Positions 10,757 through 23,956 of a stretch of 64,000 nucleotides of DNA are shown here, piece by piece; the first letter of the stretch is position 1; each line of letters opens with the position of its first letter. A model generated the notes under the pieces. The model was given only the letters and a program-made list of their open reading frames with translations. It was not told the DNA's origin and did not search any database. Made by a program: the position numbers and the translations under genes. The DNA comes from Termitomyces sp. T153. Taxonomy: Eukaryota > Basidiomycota > Agaricomycetes > Agaricales > Lyophyllaceae. The DNA lies in the NCBI GenBank assembly GCA_018296165.2, contig JACKQL020000186.1:1-64000 (forward strand), given 5' to 3'.

Positions 10757-12873
10757 CTACAGCCCAAATACCCTACAAAATAACAAGAACAACATCAGGC
10801 GCGCCCCACAAGAATCAGAACAAGAGAACACGCACTCTTCATGTATCTCAATCCCACCGACCTGATCCCGTCGTGAAGGATCAACAGTAGCCACCGCCTT
10901 GCTTACATCATCTCCCAGCCCCACTGGCCCACACACGCCTACTAGCATCCCACTAACCCGCCTTTCATCTCTTGCATCCTCAACAAGACTCACTGCGCGC
11001 GCCAGCGCCGCTTGCAAACTCTTCAAAATTTGCGGCCGCCCCGAGCTCAGCATAAGCTGCGGATGTGCAACGGGTGGCCTGGGCTTCGTTCCATTCGCAG
11101 ACACGCGCGTGTAGTGCACGGAAATGTGGATGGGCGTGTAGACGCTTTCTTGGATCATGGACATTAGACGCGGGAGGAGGGGGTGCAGAGCTGAGGGGTC
11201 CTGAATTGACCAGATGAGCGTAATGGATTTGACGCGTGAGCGACCGCCGAGGTCTTCGCGGATGAGATCTTGAATCGCAGAAAGGGCAAAGGTGATGCCT
11301 GATCCGCCGACTATGAAGACGGCGGCGGAGTAGGAAGCGAAGATGGAGTGACAGGGTCCACCTATGCGTGTGAGACGTTGAGCGAGAGAAAAGAAGAAGA
11401 AAGAGAGGTTGGAACGAACCATAGGGACCCTCGACCATGACTTTAACGCGGCGTCCTTGGCCTGCCTCAGTGAACCCGCTGCTCTTAGCCATATCATATA
11501 ATCGTCCTGTCCATCTACCGCTCTTTTTAACCAGAAGAATGATTCCCTCCTCGCCGTCGGCCACACTTGCGATCGTAAAGGGATGCGCCTCTGTCCAGCC
11601 GAACCAACCCAGACCGAAAGTCAGCACACGCAGACGAACATGTTGTCCTGCGCGCCAGCCACCGTTGATATACGGTACTTCAACGCGGGTGCTGTTCATC
11701 TCAGGAAGGGGACGTATGGTGGCAGTGGAGATACGGGTCTTGATGAAGCGACAGACGTGGTCGAAGCCATAGATACCGATGCATGCGCACATCCAGCGCA
11801 TGGTGGAAGGCTTGTGCATCCAAATCTGTTTTGGTAGTCAGAGTACATTCAGGGGTATGGAGAGGGAAAGATCGTACGGCAGGGATGGCAATAACGAGAC
11901 CGATGATGTGCACAGGAAGCATGATGTTGTGGTACCTATTTCGCCAGAAGCTTAGGGAGAAGAAGAATATGCAATCGAGGGCAACAAGGCCAACGAGACC
12001 CCAAATGATATGCGGCGTGCTAATCGATGCCTGGAATGTACCACCGATAGACCATTTGTAGACTGAGAAACGATCAGTATGCTAAATGGGTGAGCGGAAG
12101 CAGGGCTTACAATAACCCAAACTATGTATATTGGCGGCGATTACAACGAGCTGTCCGATGAAACGATGCAGGTAATTGAGCTAGAAATTGAGCTAAGTTA
12201 GGAGCTCCTCGGATATGAAGGTAATTCGAATGCCCACTTTTTCGTAAGTGAAGCCCATCAACGTACCAATGATGTTGTTCTTGGTTGCCAATGCGATGAC
12301 GATTGGGAGTTGGGATACAGCCACCCAACCCGCGCGGACGGGGTCAGAGAAAGGACTCGACTTATAGCAACCAGCATAGATCAAAGTTGCAAAGTAACAA
12401 ATCATAATCACCGCTTGTGAGACAGAGAATCCTGGAGAAATGCGAACGCGGTGCAGCATGACGAGTCTCTGCAAGAAGGCGGGGCAAGTGGCAATGTGCG
12501 GGGGTAGATTGAATTCAGTCTGGACTTGTTGCTGCCCCTTGTTGTTTTTGTCATGAACATAAAGAGTGTGTGAATCGTCTGAAGCGGCCTGCTTCGTCTC
12601 TGACGTTGAGCCGGTTTCTGAAGAATAGTTGCCTGCCAGGTTTTTAGCGTATACTCCCCGAGCACGCTGAGGGCGGAAAGATGTGTGCCAGAAAATGTGG
12701 CCTGTTAGCCACTCAGAGGGTCGCCAGAAACGAGCAAAGGCTCGAGGGAGGCGAAGTAGGACGAAGAAGCCGATAACCGAGAGTAGAAAAAGAGTGACAT
12801 GGAATACGAGGTTCTCTGCGCGGGGGGAAGACAGGGAAGGAGTGACCGGGGTTATGGTACGGCTAGAGGGCAT
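10757..12873 (-). CDS. Ferric reductase (FRE/NOX-type transmembrane oxidoreductase)
   Basis: Six exons on the minus strand: 12873-12238, 12180-12111, 12062-11878, 11825-11420, 11361-10836, 10772-10757 (613 codons, 612 aa). The N-terminal half has several membrane helices with the paired histidines that hold two haems (YLHRFIGQLVVIAANIHSLG and LPVHIIGLVIAIPAIWMHKP). The FAD site is HPFTIAS. The NADPH site is VFIVGGSGITFAL with CGP near the end. The last exon is only 16 nt and restores the family ending (HEEVFGL) after a 63-nt intron. Family members reduce Fe3+ or Cu2+ chelates at the cell surface with cytosolic NADPH. Such genes are often iron-regulated; I did not find a convincing regulator site. 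TTTATATAATA lies about 40 bp upstream of the ATG. Confidence 0.92.
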
Positions 12874-14090
12874 GGTGGACGGTGACTAAAGGAGAGGGAA
12901 AGAAGGGAGTATTATATAAAGGTCCGGACCTTGGAAGAAATGCATGGCTGACAAGGGACTTGCAATTGAGCGCAACTTTGATAGCCTCAGGTTCGTGTTT
13001 TCCGCAAGGCTGATCGGTTCTGTAAGTTCTTAGATCGTACCCCGATATGGCAATTACATCTGTTTTCCGCCTCTTTTTTTTTCTCCCCCTTGCCTTTTTG
13101 GTGGTCTCCCGCCTCAGAATGGCACAGCAACACTTTTTTCTCCTCCGCTATGCACCCCAATTTCTATGAGCTTGTTGGCGACTTGTGCTTGGCACGTGCA
13201 ATACCTGAGTGGGCGCTGGCAGCGGCGTTCATGACCCGGCAACCTGTCGCAACCAAGAAGTCTGACGTAATAGGGACGAGTTGAGGTGTGTAGGCATGTA
13301 TGTCGGGCATGAATTAGCAAGTTCATCATAGGTAAAGCAAAACTCAGAAACAAGAGATCAATGTATGAGAAGGTCCAGGCATTGAGCAGGGGGTTCTCAG
13401 AGGTTGATAAGATCTTCGGCCGAGTAATTTGGCGGTGATGTTGCTCATCTGATAAGATGAATCAACATTGGCGATTATCAAATGAAGTTGCGAGAGATTG
13501 TTCATCTGATAAGATGTGGTAATCAAAATTAGCAATTTATCAGATGAGTAGTCCCCAGACCCCTGATCTGGTAACCTTTCTTGTAAAGGTACGTAAATGA
13601 GACCCCCGATATATTGGAAAAAGCTTATCCGAAAGTCTGACTCGGTAGTTTTGGACAACGAAAAACTTGCGAAAAACTTGAAACGAAGCCGAGCTTGTTC
13701 CATATAATTTATTTGGATGGTCGCGTGTATTCAGCTTTCAGGACAAAAAACGAATGCATGAATGTATCCCTGTCGACATTCTCTCATGTGCCATGAGTAT
13801 TTAAGACTAGTGGATGTTAAGGTCCATCTCGCGGCCCATATTCAACATGATGTCAACATCTGGCCAGTCTGACTCGGAGAGATAATACATATTTTTCTAG
13901 CGTCAATAAAAAATCTCTATGATGAATATCTAATGCAAAAACAAAAGTCACCACTGAAAACTTAATCTATACACACGAGGCAGAAAGGTCTATAGGGGAC
14001 TTAAATAGATCGTTATTATACCAACCTTAGAATTAAAGAGAAACAACGTAGGGAGCAATAATCCGAGTTCAGGAATCATAATGGATCTCT
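12874..14090. other. Intergenic with short inverted repeats
   Basis: Promoter side of the ferric reductase and 3' side of the NADH dehydrogenase. At 13444-13560 a hairpin-forming motif TCATCTGATAAGATG occurs twice and its inverse TTATCAGATGAG once, which looks like a small MITE-like remnant. No gene recognised. Confidence 0.4.
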
Positions 14091-16485
14091 TTATTCGCGA
14101 GCCACGTCACTGCGGAATCAAGAATAAGCCAAAACACTCTACACGAGAGGATAAGTAAACGAAATATACCGGCCAAAGAGCTTGACTTTGATCCAATCAG
14201 TTGCGACGAGGGTACGGTTGCGGAGAGAAAACAGCGTGCTGAGATACGCGCTGCGCCAAAAGAGGAACGTCGCAACGCCACCCGTGGCGATGTTACCATT
14301 CATGAACGGTAGATCAGCAATCGCCTTCTCAGAGCCAATATATCTATACAGTGAAACATATATCAACCTCATCGATTTGGTGTTCACAGGAGTACTCACG
14401 CAAGAGATCCTTGGTGAGAATAATGGAATGGCCTGAGCTTGACCTTGGCTATCTGGCCCTTGGCAGCCTCGATCTCGTCCCCGATACGCTTGCGGTCCTC
14501 ATCCGTCGTGGCGTTACGAAGATCCAGCTCGAGAGCGGGTATCTTCTGCTCTAGCGACTCCTTCCTCGCCGTCTGTACGAGCATGCGAGCGAGATACGCG
14601 CCTTCCTGGGAAGCGACCTGAGCAGTGGGCGCATAGGGTGTCACGGAACAATCCCCGATAGCGAAGATTCCTTCGGCGCCTTTCATGCGTAGATATTCTA
14701 TGGGAAAGGAGGTAGTTATTGAGGTGTTTTGAAGGTAAAAAAGGAGAGAGGGACGTACCGTCGACCACGATGCCACGTTTGTTAGTTTGATCCTTCGGAA
14801 GTTTTGCCATGAGATCGTTGGAGACTTTGCGGCCTTTGTTGCCACCAGCCCAGACGACCATACCACAAGGCAGTTCTTTCGTAGATTTGTCGGGCATCTG
14901 GAGAATAACGCTATTTGGTCTGACCTGATAAGATTCTAGGATTTAGTTCCACTACTTTAGTCAGAGAGAGAGAAACACACCTCCTTGACCATGGTCTTAG
15001 TCATGATATCAATCTTGCTCTCCTTGAAAGTTGACTCGGTGTATTCAATGAGTTGCTTGCTGAACATAGGTAAGACAGAGGGAAGGGCTTCAACGAGTGT
15101 AATCTTGATCTTGCTGGCCAGTTCAGGGTACCAGAACTTCAGGTCATCCTACACGCGAGAACATTCAGAGGGAAACTCTTAGATCCAATTAACATCAAAC
15201 CTCGAGGAAATCGTGTAGCTCGCCACTAAGTTCGATACCAGTGGGTCCACCACCAACGACGACCTGAGCGAAAACAAAGTCTTCAGCATCAACACGCTAG
15301 TTTGAGTGGTAAAATGGGTATTACCATGTGGAGTAATCGCTCTTGTTCTTCATTGGACTGTCCAGGGAATGCTGCAGTTTCGATGCCTACAGGGAGAATC
15401 AATATCATTCCACAATCCTACATCGATTGGCGTGCTCACAGTCCATGAAACGTTTTTGCATCTACATCACGGTTAATGGGTTGACAAATCAAAGTCAAAA
15501 GAGGACTTGCCTTCTCAGCGTCAGCGAGCTCCTTCATGAAGCATGCATGCTCTTTGACACCGGGGATCCCAAATGTTTGCACCTCAGCACCGACAGCCAT
15601 GACGAGATAGTCATAGTTGATCGTTCTTTGGGTAGTTGCGCCCTGAATCTCGGAGTTATCTAGACGTCGAGGTGAGTATCGTGTCAGATACGATCGGGCC
15701 ATGGAGACATACCGACGAAGGTGACGGTTTTGGCAGTGGGCTATAAATTTGCTTGTCAAGTAAAACGCTTGAACACCATGATCAGAATACTGACATCAAC
15801 ATCTGTCGCTTCAGCTTCAATAACAGCGACACCGCGTGCCTTATGACGTGTGATATAACGCGTGGATTGAATGATGGAACGCGGGTTGAGCGTGCCAACG
15901 GCAACACTAGGTAGTAGCGGTGTGAACAGGAAGAAGTTTTTTGGACTAATAACAACCTGAAACTGGATTAGAGATCAGATGAACATACAACTGCAGACTT
16001 ACGACATTGTATTCTGTCGTATCAAGCGTTTTAAGCAGACTCGTGGCACCCCAACCGCTTCCAAGAATGACGACGGTCTTCTTGGTTTCGTCAAATGGTA
16101 ACTGTGATCCTGGAGAGCGTTCTCGCTGCGTAATGTAATAGAACACTCCAGCACCACCAAGGAGCGTAACGAGTGTCGTCCGCCCCAGAAAATGAAGAAA
16201 ACCTTTCCATCGTGACTGCTTTGGTACAGGCGGAATCTTGCGAGGACGTCATGACCAACCGGTCAGAGGATCGTGAAGCATGTAGACTTACGTCGACTTG
16301 AGATGCCTCAGGCTGCGTTGCAAGTGCGCGGAAAGACAAGATTCTGCCTGCGTGTGAAGGACGAAAAACCGGCCTAGATTGGGCTCGAGACCTAGCCAAG
16401 ATCCGTGTTACTGTCAAGAAGCGTGTGAGCCGTGGTTCATTTAAGGCAAGAACACCAGAAACTGACCCTGGCGGTTGAGCTGCAT
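14091..16485 (-). CDS. Alternative (type II) NADH dehydrogenase, mitochondrial
   Basis: Fourteen exons were traced and sum to 561 codons (560 aa). Ends: 16485-16467, 16410-16292, 16236-16003, 15956-15795, 15740-15713, 15659-15511, 15461-15440, 15386-15325, 15263-15201, 15148-14981, 14924-14759, 14697-14400, 14343-14170, 14109-14091. The N-terminus is Arg/Ser-rich like a mitochondrial presequence, followed by a short membrane anchor (TLVTLLGGAGVFYYI). FAD-binding VVILGSGWGATSLL, NADH-binding VVVGGGPTGIELSGELHDF, IFAIGDCS and a C-terminal WIKVKLFGRDVARE are all present. It passes electrons from NADH to ubiquinone without pumping protons. The anchor resembles external (NDE-type) enzymes facing the intermembrane space. 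The intron at 15510-15462 has a GC donor. No EF-hand loop was seen; the insert at about residues 450-480 is a helical KR/E-rich segment. Confidence 0.93.
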
Positions 16486-17487
16486 GATTCGAGGATGAGG
16501 ACCAGCAAGGAGGTAGGGCTGGCTCTTGCGAGATGGGCTTTTCAGCCTTCAAAAGTTCGAAGAAGTACGGAGCGCGACGTCCACGGTCCAGCAGTGCATC
16601 TACAGAAAACTTTACCACAAGCTGTGCTTCCCACGTGGCGTTCCCTTCTTCGGCTATAACTTCAAACATTTCCGGCTCGCAGTAATTCAGGCCTGTGATA
16701 AGTAAATATCAATTGGAAATCATGTTGTAAAGTTTACATTGTACAAGCCGAGGGTTATGATTCTGCTCCGTTGGCACGCCGTCGGGGACCCACCCGCTGA
16801 AAGAGCGCAATACATACGCAATTTCTTGTGATGGAAATCGATAACGTTTTATTCGGGGTACGGAAGTAGATTGTCAGAGGAAACCGTCTCAACGTTGCGT
16901 CGACATTGTCCTTTATAACTTGGGAACGCCAGGTGTCAACTCCCTTTGCAACTCCGTCATCTCATAGGTCGTCTTTTTCAACATTCTCAATACGTTCATG
17001 GGGATGAACACTCCGATTTTTATAGTGACAGGAGCTGATTTCAAGCTTTATGACTGATAGGTGGTTCTTGGGAAGGAGGGACGGATCTTTTGAAGTATAA
17101 TTTCTTGACATCGCAACTTACAGTCCCGTATTTACATAAGTAGACTGTAGGAAGCATAAAGTCACGATTGGCCGGACCCTCAGCTCTTTGGACAGCAAGT
17201 CGCACTCTCCAGTTAGCATTTTCTACGCAAGTACTTAGGTAACGAAAGCTTGATGAAAGTGATAGGCTGAGTTTCTCACCTATAATACTCAAATTATATC
17301 CTCGAAATGTTACACCGATATGGAATAAGACAGATATGTACTGAAACGTGTCTATCCAGAGTTGGTCCACGCGTTGTTTATAATTACTACGTGTTGTTTC
17401 TTCCAGACGTTGTCCTTACACGTGCTCTCTACGCGTTTGGGATCCGTTGATTTCTCACAAGTGGACAGGTAGCTCTCAAAATCCAAA
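16486..17487. other. Intergenic between divergent genes
   Basis: Carries the promoters of the NADH dehydrogenase (-) and the gamma-tubulin complex gene (+). Open frames here are short and lack any recognisable domain. Confidence 0.4.
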
Positions 17488-20400
17488 ATGCCAACAGATC
17501 CTTATACACCTCGAACTCGACCAAGTACGCGCAAGAAGAACCTCACTCTCTCTGCAAAAGAGTACTCTAAGGTTGGTTCGTTGGAATCGGTCCATCGACA
17601 CTAGCATTCATGTAATGTGGCAGATTACTGGTACTATCGCGTCGGTCCGAAGGAGTAGAGACTCAAGAGACGATATACACGAAGGATCTGACATATCTGC
17701 GCGTTATCCACGCGAGAATCAATACAAGAGTGTGTATCAGCGCTTCATGATCTATTTGGAGGTCTTATCGTCAACGTAGGTCAGAACGAACCTTCGTTTA
17801 TTGCGGAAACTTCCTTTGTTCGAGCACCCCTCAACTCGAGAGTGAGCTCTGTCAATATTGGACCCAAGTTCAAGGGGAAGGAGAAACAGAATGAGTCACT
17901 TGATCGCGTACCGTTGGAGATTCAGGAGGCGTTGATACTGGAGGATCTTTTGTATGTCTTGATGGTGCGCTGATGGAAGTATTCTTTATCTTTGTATGCT
18001 GATCCTTTGACTTTGAGGGTATTCAAGGGACTTACACCACATTCCACCCAGATTACTCCCCAGAAGATGACGATCCGTTACAAGGCATTCGCTTTGTCGT
18101 CGCTTCGTCGCTAGGTTTGTTTTGCTCGATATACCGGGTATTTGAGCTCATGTTTCTGTAGACACATCCCTGCGAGACCTTGTAGAGCGTATTCTGCCGT
18201 TGGGAACTTATTATACCGCCATTTCATCTTTTGTTGAACTCAGGAGTCATCTTGATTTTGGCCTAGTAAATCACGCACTATGTGCAGCTATACGAGAGAT
18301 GCTAAAGGTGTGTGATTTAGTTCCAGCCCTTGATCTATCCTGAATTCCAGGCCTTAGGACTATCAAACCTTACTGTCACAACTCGAGCACGCTTTCAACA
18401 CCTCCCCAGACTTCTCACTGCAAAAATTATGGTTCTACGTCCACCCCACGATACATACCCTTTCACTCATATATCAACTCGTGCTGGAACTTGCTACTGC
18501 CGATGACTCACCCAACGAGTCGGACGATTCTGCGATCTCCTCTGATGCAGAAGATGAAGCCAAGAACGAAGCTCTTGGATTCGATGGAGCAAAACTCAAG
18601 GCTGTCCTTTCGGAAATCAATAAAGGAGACGTTGATGTCACTGGAGGAAGCGGAATCGCTGTCAAGGGTGGGGAGGTTATTGCGATCATTTACGAGAGGA
18701 TGCAGAATATGTCTGGGGACCCAACTGCTAATGCTCTATATGGCACGCTGTTGAACTCGGCGGGTAGACCGTATGTGGCGATGTTGAGGGTGTGGATCAC
18801 CACTGGGAGGTTGGATGACCCGTACGAAGAGTTGCTCGTGAAGGAAAGCAAGTTTATTGATAGAAACATTCTGGCCGTGGATTATACTGATGAGTATTGG
18901 GAGAGGAGATATACTGTAAGTCGTCAATTTTCCTGCTGAACTCCTGTTGTTTATGTGGGTCTAGCTTCGTGATGGTTCGACGTTAGGCTCGTCTAAACGA
19001 CAGCAGGCAGGAGTTCCGCTGTCTAGAGCTGTCAGCGGCCGCCTTCCTGGAGGAGCATGTGTTCCTCCTCTGCTTGAGGCATGGAAACACAAGATACTGC
19101 TTGCAGGAAAATACTTAAACGTTATCCGAGAATGCGGAATTGAAATTACACACGGTCAAGATCGCACGTTGGACGACTTGTCGATGGACGATGAGAAGTA
19201 CACTTATCTATCAATGTCTGCATCCATTGCTGACAGATATGATGTTCAGGCTTTACAAATTCCTTGAAGACGCATATTCGCATGCGAACAGGACACTCCT
19301 CCAACTTCTTCTCAGGGATCAACAGCTCATACCCCGCCTTCGGTCTCTCAAGCGATATTTTTTCCTCTCGCAGTCCTCTTTTCTCACTCATTTTCTCGAT
19401 TTATCGGCTTCTGAGTTGCGGAAACCTTCCAAAATGGTGTCGACTGCGAAACTGCAGAACCTACTGGATTTGGCTTTGAACACGGATGCCAGTGGGGAGG
19501 ATATGATGTTCCGGGAAGACGTGAAAGTCACATTAACTGATAGTGGCTTGTATGACTTCTTGCTTAAGGTTGTCAGTGTTAGTGGAGTCCTTGGAGGTGA
19601 GGACGGTGAAAATGAGGGTGGGCATGGGCATGAGGAACATAAGAAAGAAAAGGAGAAAGAGAATAAGAAAGATATGTCCGGTGAGTTGCGTTACCTTAAC
19701 CTGACTTCTTTCGTAACCATTCCTCCCTTGTAGGCAACGATGCTCTCGCATTGGATTATGCCGTCAAATTCCCTCTTTCCCTTGTCATCTCCCGCAAGAC
19801 TATATTGCGGTATCAGCTCCTCTTCCGATTCCTCCTCCACCTAAAGTACGTTGAACAATCGCTCGCATCTATGTGGATAGAACAGAAGACAATACCATGG
19901 CGTAAGCTACTGCCTGAGCATCCCGACTTTGAGAGGTGGCGTTTGAGAGTGTGTCTCCTCCGTTCGCGCATGCTTTCGTTCGTTCAGCAAATACTAGCGT
20001 TCACGACATTCGAGGTGCTGGAGCCGAACTGGCGTGCGTTGGAAGTCAAGTTGGAGAAGGTGACGACTGTCGACCAACTTTTGAGGGACCATGTGGATTT
20101 CTTAGATACGTGTTTGAAGGAGTGTATGCTGACGAGTTCGAAGCTACTGAAGGTATTACCTGTGTCTTTGAATGTTGCAGGATGCTGACCGGCAGATAGG
20201 CATATTCTCGTCTGATTATAACGTGTTCAACTTTCGCGCTGTACGCTGCGCCTTTCTCGAAGTCTGCTAATCAAGCTATCGCGGCTTTCGAGACGCCAGA
20301 AGGTGATGTAGGGATGACGAAGAGGTTAGATATTCTGAGCAAGTTTGAGACAAATTTCAATCATTGGTAAGTCTTTGGTATCGTTGTGTCCTTTTTCGAC

Positions 20401-20589
20401 CAGTCACTGACAGGGCATCTTATGTGATAGGTTTCAGGTAAATATCCCACAATCAGCGTCAGTCACTATGATGGGGCATTGACATATGTCCAGGTACATC
20501 TCGACTGTGTGCAATTTTATGCGTCGAGCGAGAATGTATCTCTTTTACCCTTGGTCGTGCGCCTGAACAGTGTCAAGGCTGCATCATAG
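17488..20589 (+). CDS. Gamma-tubulin complex component 2 (GCP2/Spc97-like)
   Basis: Multi-exon gene. Start at 17488 (MPTDPYTPRTRPSTRKK) and stop at 20587-20589. N-terminal exons are not all fixed. Recognisable blocks in order: VPLEIQEALILEDLLYVLMG; a FVELRSHLDFGLVNHALCAAIRE segment; a QLEHAF..SPDFSLQKLWFYVHPTIHTL segment; GGEVIAIIYERM with ANALYGTLLNSAGRPYV; DDPYEELLVKES; YWERRYTLRDG; LEAWKHKILLAGKYLNVIRECG; the Spc97/Spc98 C-terminal core with LTDSGLYDFLLKV, LDYAVKFPLSLVISRKTI, YQLLFRFLLHLKYVE and FVQQILAF..FEVLEPNW. These are the GCP signature regions. The protein pairs with GCP3 and gamma-tubulin to nucleate microtubules at the spindle pole. An acidic/lysine-rich insert (about 19600-19675) is species-specific. 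Confidence 0.9.
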
Positions 20590-21291
20590 GTTCCTGAAAA
20601 CTGTGCGTCGTAATGATATTCATCAAAAGACTGCATCATTCTAACTCATCTGCTATCTAGATTTTATGTTTATTTAGAGGGTGAATATATTGTCCCATGC
20701 AGATTCAAAATCTCGTTGATTGGATTGCGGTAAAACATTGAATTTGCGTGGTGGCATTTCAATTCGGACACACTACTTCTGTGCGTCAGCCTGAGGAGCC
20801 AAGACGCTGATTGGGGTCATATGGACGGAGATTCAACACAAGCCCACGAAGTTCATTCGTGATACTTACTAATGATGATCACTAGGATACGGACAGATTT
20901 TCTTGAAGCTCCAGCCTACATCTGACAATTGACGCTCACACTTTCGGACAACGCGTTATGAGTAGGCGCTCATCATCTCAATCTGGTTCAACCAGTGTTG
21001 AATATGTCAAGTCTTTGAGGTCGAATCTTGATATGGCCATCCCACGCATGGCACATTGGTATGCTGCAACAATCATTATAATTTGCCACCTGAGATGGTT
21101 TCGTAAATATCATTCGCGTGACCAAAGAGTCTAGCCGCTTCTGTCATCATTTTTTCTGATTTCCATGGAACCACCACTTCCCTTCATTGATCCTTCCAGC
21201 ACGTAACGCCCACCAGGCACGGAGTACGAGTATATGTACTCATGACTGCAACACCACCACATCTCACTTTACATTCTTCAACATTGAAACC
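20590..21291. other. Intergenic, no gene recognised
   Basis: About 700 bp between two + strand genes: 3' region of the GCP2 gene and leader of the calpain gene. No element recognised. Confidence 0.4.
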
Positions 21292-23956
21292 ATGACGAAA
21301 TCAAAGGATGTTAGAAGGAGCCAACATACTCGCCGAGCTCGCCAGAAGACCTCAGTTATAGGCTCTTTCCCTCAGGAACAGAATCGTGGCGACCTCCTCG
21401 TTACTGACGAACTTGCAAAAGCCCTTGAAGAATGCAAATCGCGAACTGCGGAGATTGCTGCCGACTGTCGGAAGAGGAATCGCAAGTTCAGGTCAGCTTC
21501 TCCAATCTAGAATCACCACGACTATCAGGACTCAGGTCATTCATGTTATTAGAGATATTGAATTCGATCTCGAGTACGACAAAGAACGCTGTCTACAAGG
21601 CCTAGTTCAACCTAATGGTTCCTCGTTCAACCCATCCGATGTACAACGTGTGACCCAAATCTTCCAGAAACCATCGTTCTTCATCAACGGCGCTGATTCC
21701 AATGACATCATCCAAGGCCAACTGGGCGACTGCTGGTTCTTGTCAGCGTTGGCCACAATGTCCACGTACGAAGGACTTGTTGAGAAATTTTGTGTTGCAG
21801 TATGTTCTCCTTGAAATCGTGCGGGATACGCATCTCATCACTGATCTATAGCGAGATGAGGAAGTTGGTGTCTATGGTTTCATCTTCTTCCGTGACACTG
21901 CGTGGGTGACTGTCATCATAGATGAGTGAGTATCTTTTGAAATAAGTTGTACTATCGCATATTTAGTACATTCCTCAGCCTGCTATTCACCTCCATCCCA
22001 AAATTCGAAGAACTCAATTACGCAGAAAAACAGTTATATCATCACGACAAGGAGGTTTACAACAAATCGGCGAGAAAAACTGGGAAGAGCTTGTATTTCG
22101 CTAAATCAGGAACACACAGCGAAACATGGGTACCTCTCATTGAAAAGGCTTACGCGAAACTGCACGGAAACTACGCTTCATTAGACGGGGGAGAGGCAGG
22201 AGAGGCGATTGAAGATCTCACAGGGTACGTTTACTTTCCCTCTTTCTCAGTCATGCGCTATGCTTCTAATAGATAATCCTACCACAGAGGTGTCACAAGC
22301 TTCATATATACAAAGGTATAGCAACTCCGCTTGCATCCTACATCCTATGGGCATGAACAAAGTAAACTCACAGGACATTCTTGACCCGGACGCGTTTTGG
22401 ACAAAGGAGTTGCTCCGAGCAAACACGGATCGGCTCTTCGGTTGCGCATTCGACAGTCTCAACACTACGCGTAGTGGTGCTGCGTTTCTAACTGTAAATG
22501 GCCTTATAGGCGGACATGCGTACTCCGTTCTCCGCGCTGTAGAGTACAAGGGCAAGCGTTTCGTTGTCATCCGTAATCCTTGGGGGAAGAGCGAGTGGAC
22601 GGGACCGTGGTCTGACGGATCGAAGGAATGGACACCAGAATGGTTGCCTGCTTTGAAAGTATTGAAACATATGTTTGGCGATGATGGAGAGTTTGTTATG
22701 GAGTGTGAGTACTTTCTGTATGTTGCGAACTTGCATTGCAGCTCATTGATTGCACTCTCTAGACAAAGACTTCCTTGAAAATTGGGAACAAATTGATCGG
22801 ACTTTACTTTTCGATTCATCATGGACAATGTCTTCTCAATGGCTGGAAGTCACTGTGCGCCCTGTTCCATCGCCTTGGGCCTATGGCGACGTATCTTGTA
22901 TGTTTTTGGGACATCACTATTTATATTTTTACAAATCTCCATTGCAGTCACTATCTCTCTGCCTGCGGCCTCATCTGCCATCATCGTTCTGTCAAAGCTT
23001 GATGATCGGTACTGGAAAGCTATAGCTGGCGCTGCAATTTGGTCTTTCGACTTTATCGTCTACAAGAAAGGAGAAAGCAAGCCCATCACGTCATCCACCA
23101 CCACACGCTTTGGGCGCAGTGTGAACGTTGAAGTGTATTTGGAAGCTGGAGAATACGTGGTTCATGTATGGGTCATTTGGTTTCTGATGTTGAAAAATGT
23201 TTATTCACACCAGTTATCAATAAAGGTTCGTCTCGATCCCTGGAAAGGACGGGATTTTGCCCGTATCCTGACTGAGAAAGTTAAAAGTCGATCGCTTCTC
23301 TCAAGTATGTCATGTCATACTTCCCTATTTACTCGATCTAACTGACTCAAAAATACTATAGACTTCACCGCTGTGTTTGTACTTTTGATAGTCCCTCATG
23401 ATGGTGAAACTGATTCTGAACATCCTTCAGAGAAATGGCGGATTATCTCCCAGTTCCTCTCGACTTTTTTGCGGGACATGACCTTTCGGAACTTGAGACC
23501 AAAGTTGCTCAGCTCAACCTGAGCAGAGAGAAAACTCAACTTTTAACTGCGGAAGGTGCAAACACTCAACAGGAAACCAAGACATTTGCATCTGAAGGGG
23601 CCACTAAACCGCCCACGGACGCCACTAGTGCGCCAACAGAAAAGAAAGCTGTGGATGAAGTAGGTGACGACGATGGACGAGATAGTCAAGACGGAACAGA
23701 TGGAGAAGGAATTGATGAAGGAGAGGGCGAGATAGAGGGTGAAAATGGTCAACGGAATGACGAGCAAAACGCAGAGGAGGCCAAAAACAACGATTCAGAA
23801 GACGTCATCAACTTTACCGACGAAGACGAAGACATTGTATATCTGGGATTGCGGGTTTACACGAACAGGGCAGCCCCTGCGAAGGTTGGTGGGCAACTGC
23901 GACGCACATCAGAGCCTTGGGCTACTCTAGCTAGTAAGTTAGGGAAGTCAAATTGA
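21292..23956 (+). CDS. Calpain-type cysteine protease (family C2)
   Basis: Multi-exon gene starting at 21292 (MTKSKDVRRS). Exon 1 ends at 21491 and exon 2 begins at 21553. The catalytic domain is complete: Cys in IIQGQLGDCWFLSAL, His in GLIGGHAYSVL and Asn in VIRNPWGKSEW, with LWP-type helper blocks (ETWVPLIEKAYAKLHG, DLTGGVTSFIYTK). A beta-rich domain III follows (FRFDNVWF region replaced by LLFDSSWTMSSQW, ASSAIIVLSKLDDRYW). No EF-hands are seen, so calcium control, if any, is not of the animal penta-EF type. An open exon at 23435-23956 encodes a 120-residue Glu/Asp-rich linker and a VYLGLRVYTNRAAPAKV-like second beta module. I take it as the C-terminus, but I could not place the intron joining it. 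Confidence 0.85.

Noticed and set aside
10899..11837. Plus-strand frames opposite the ferric reductase
   Set aside because: Antisense shadows; the minus strand has all FRE motifs and consistent introns.
13344..13703. 119-codon minus-strand frame
   Set aside because: Made of the short hairpin repeats and AT-rich spacer; no similarity recognised.
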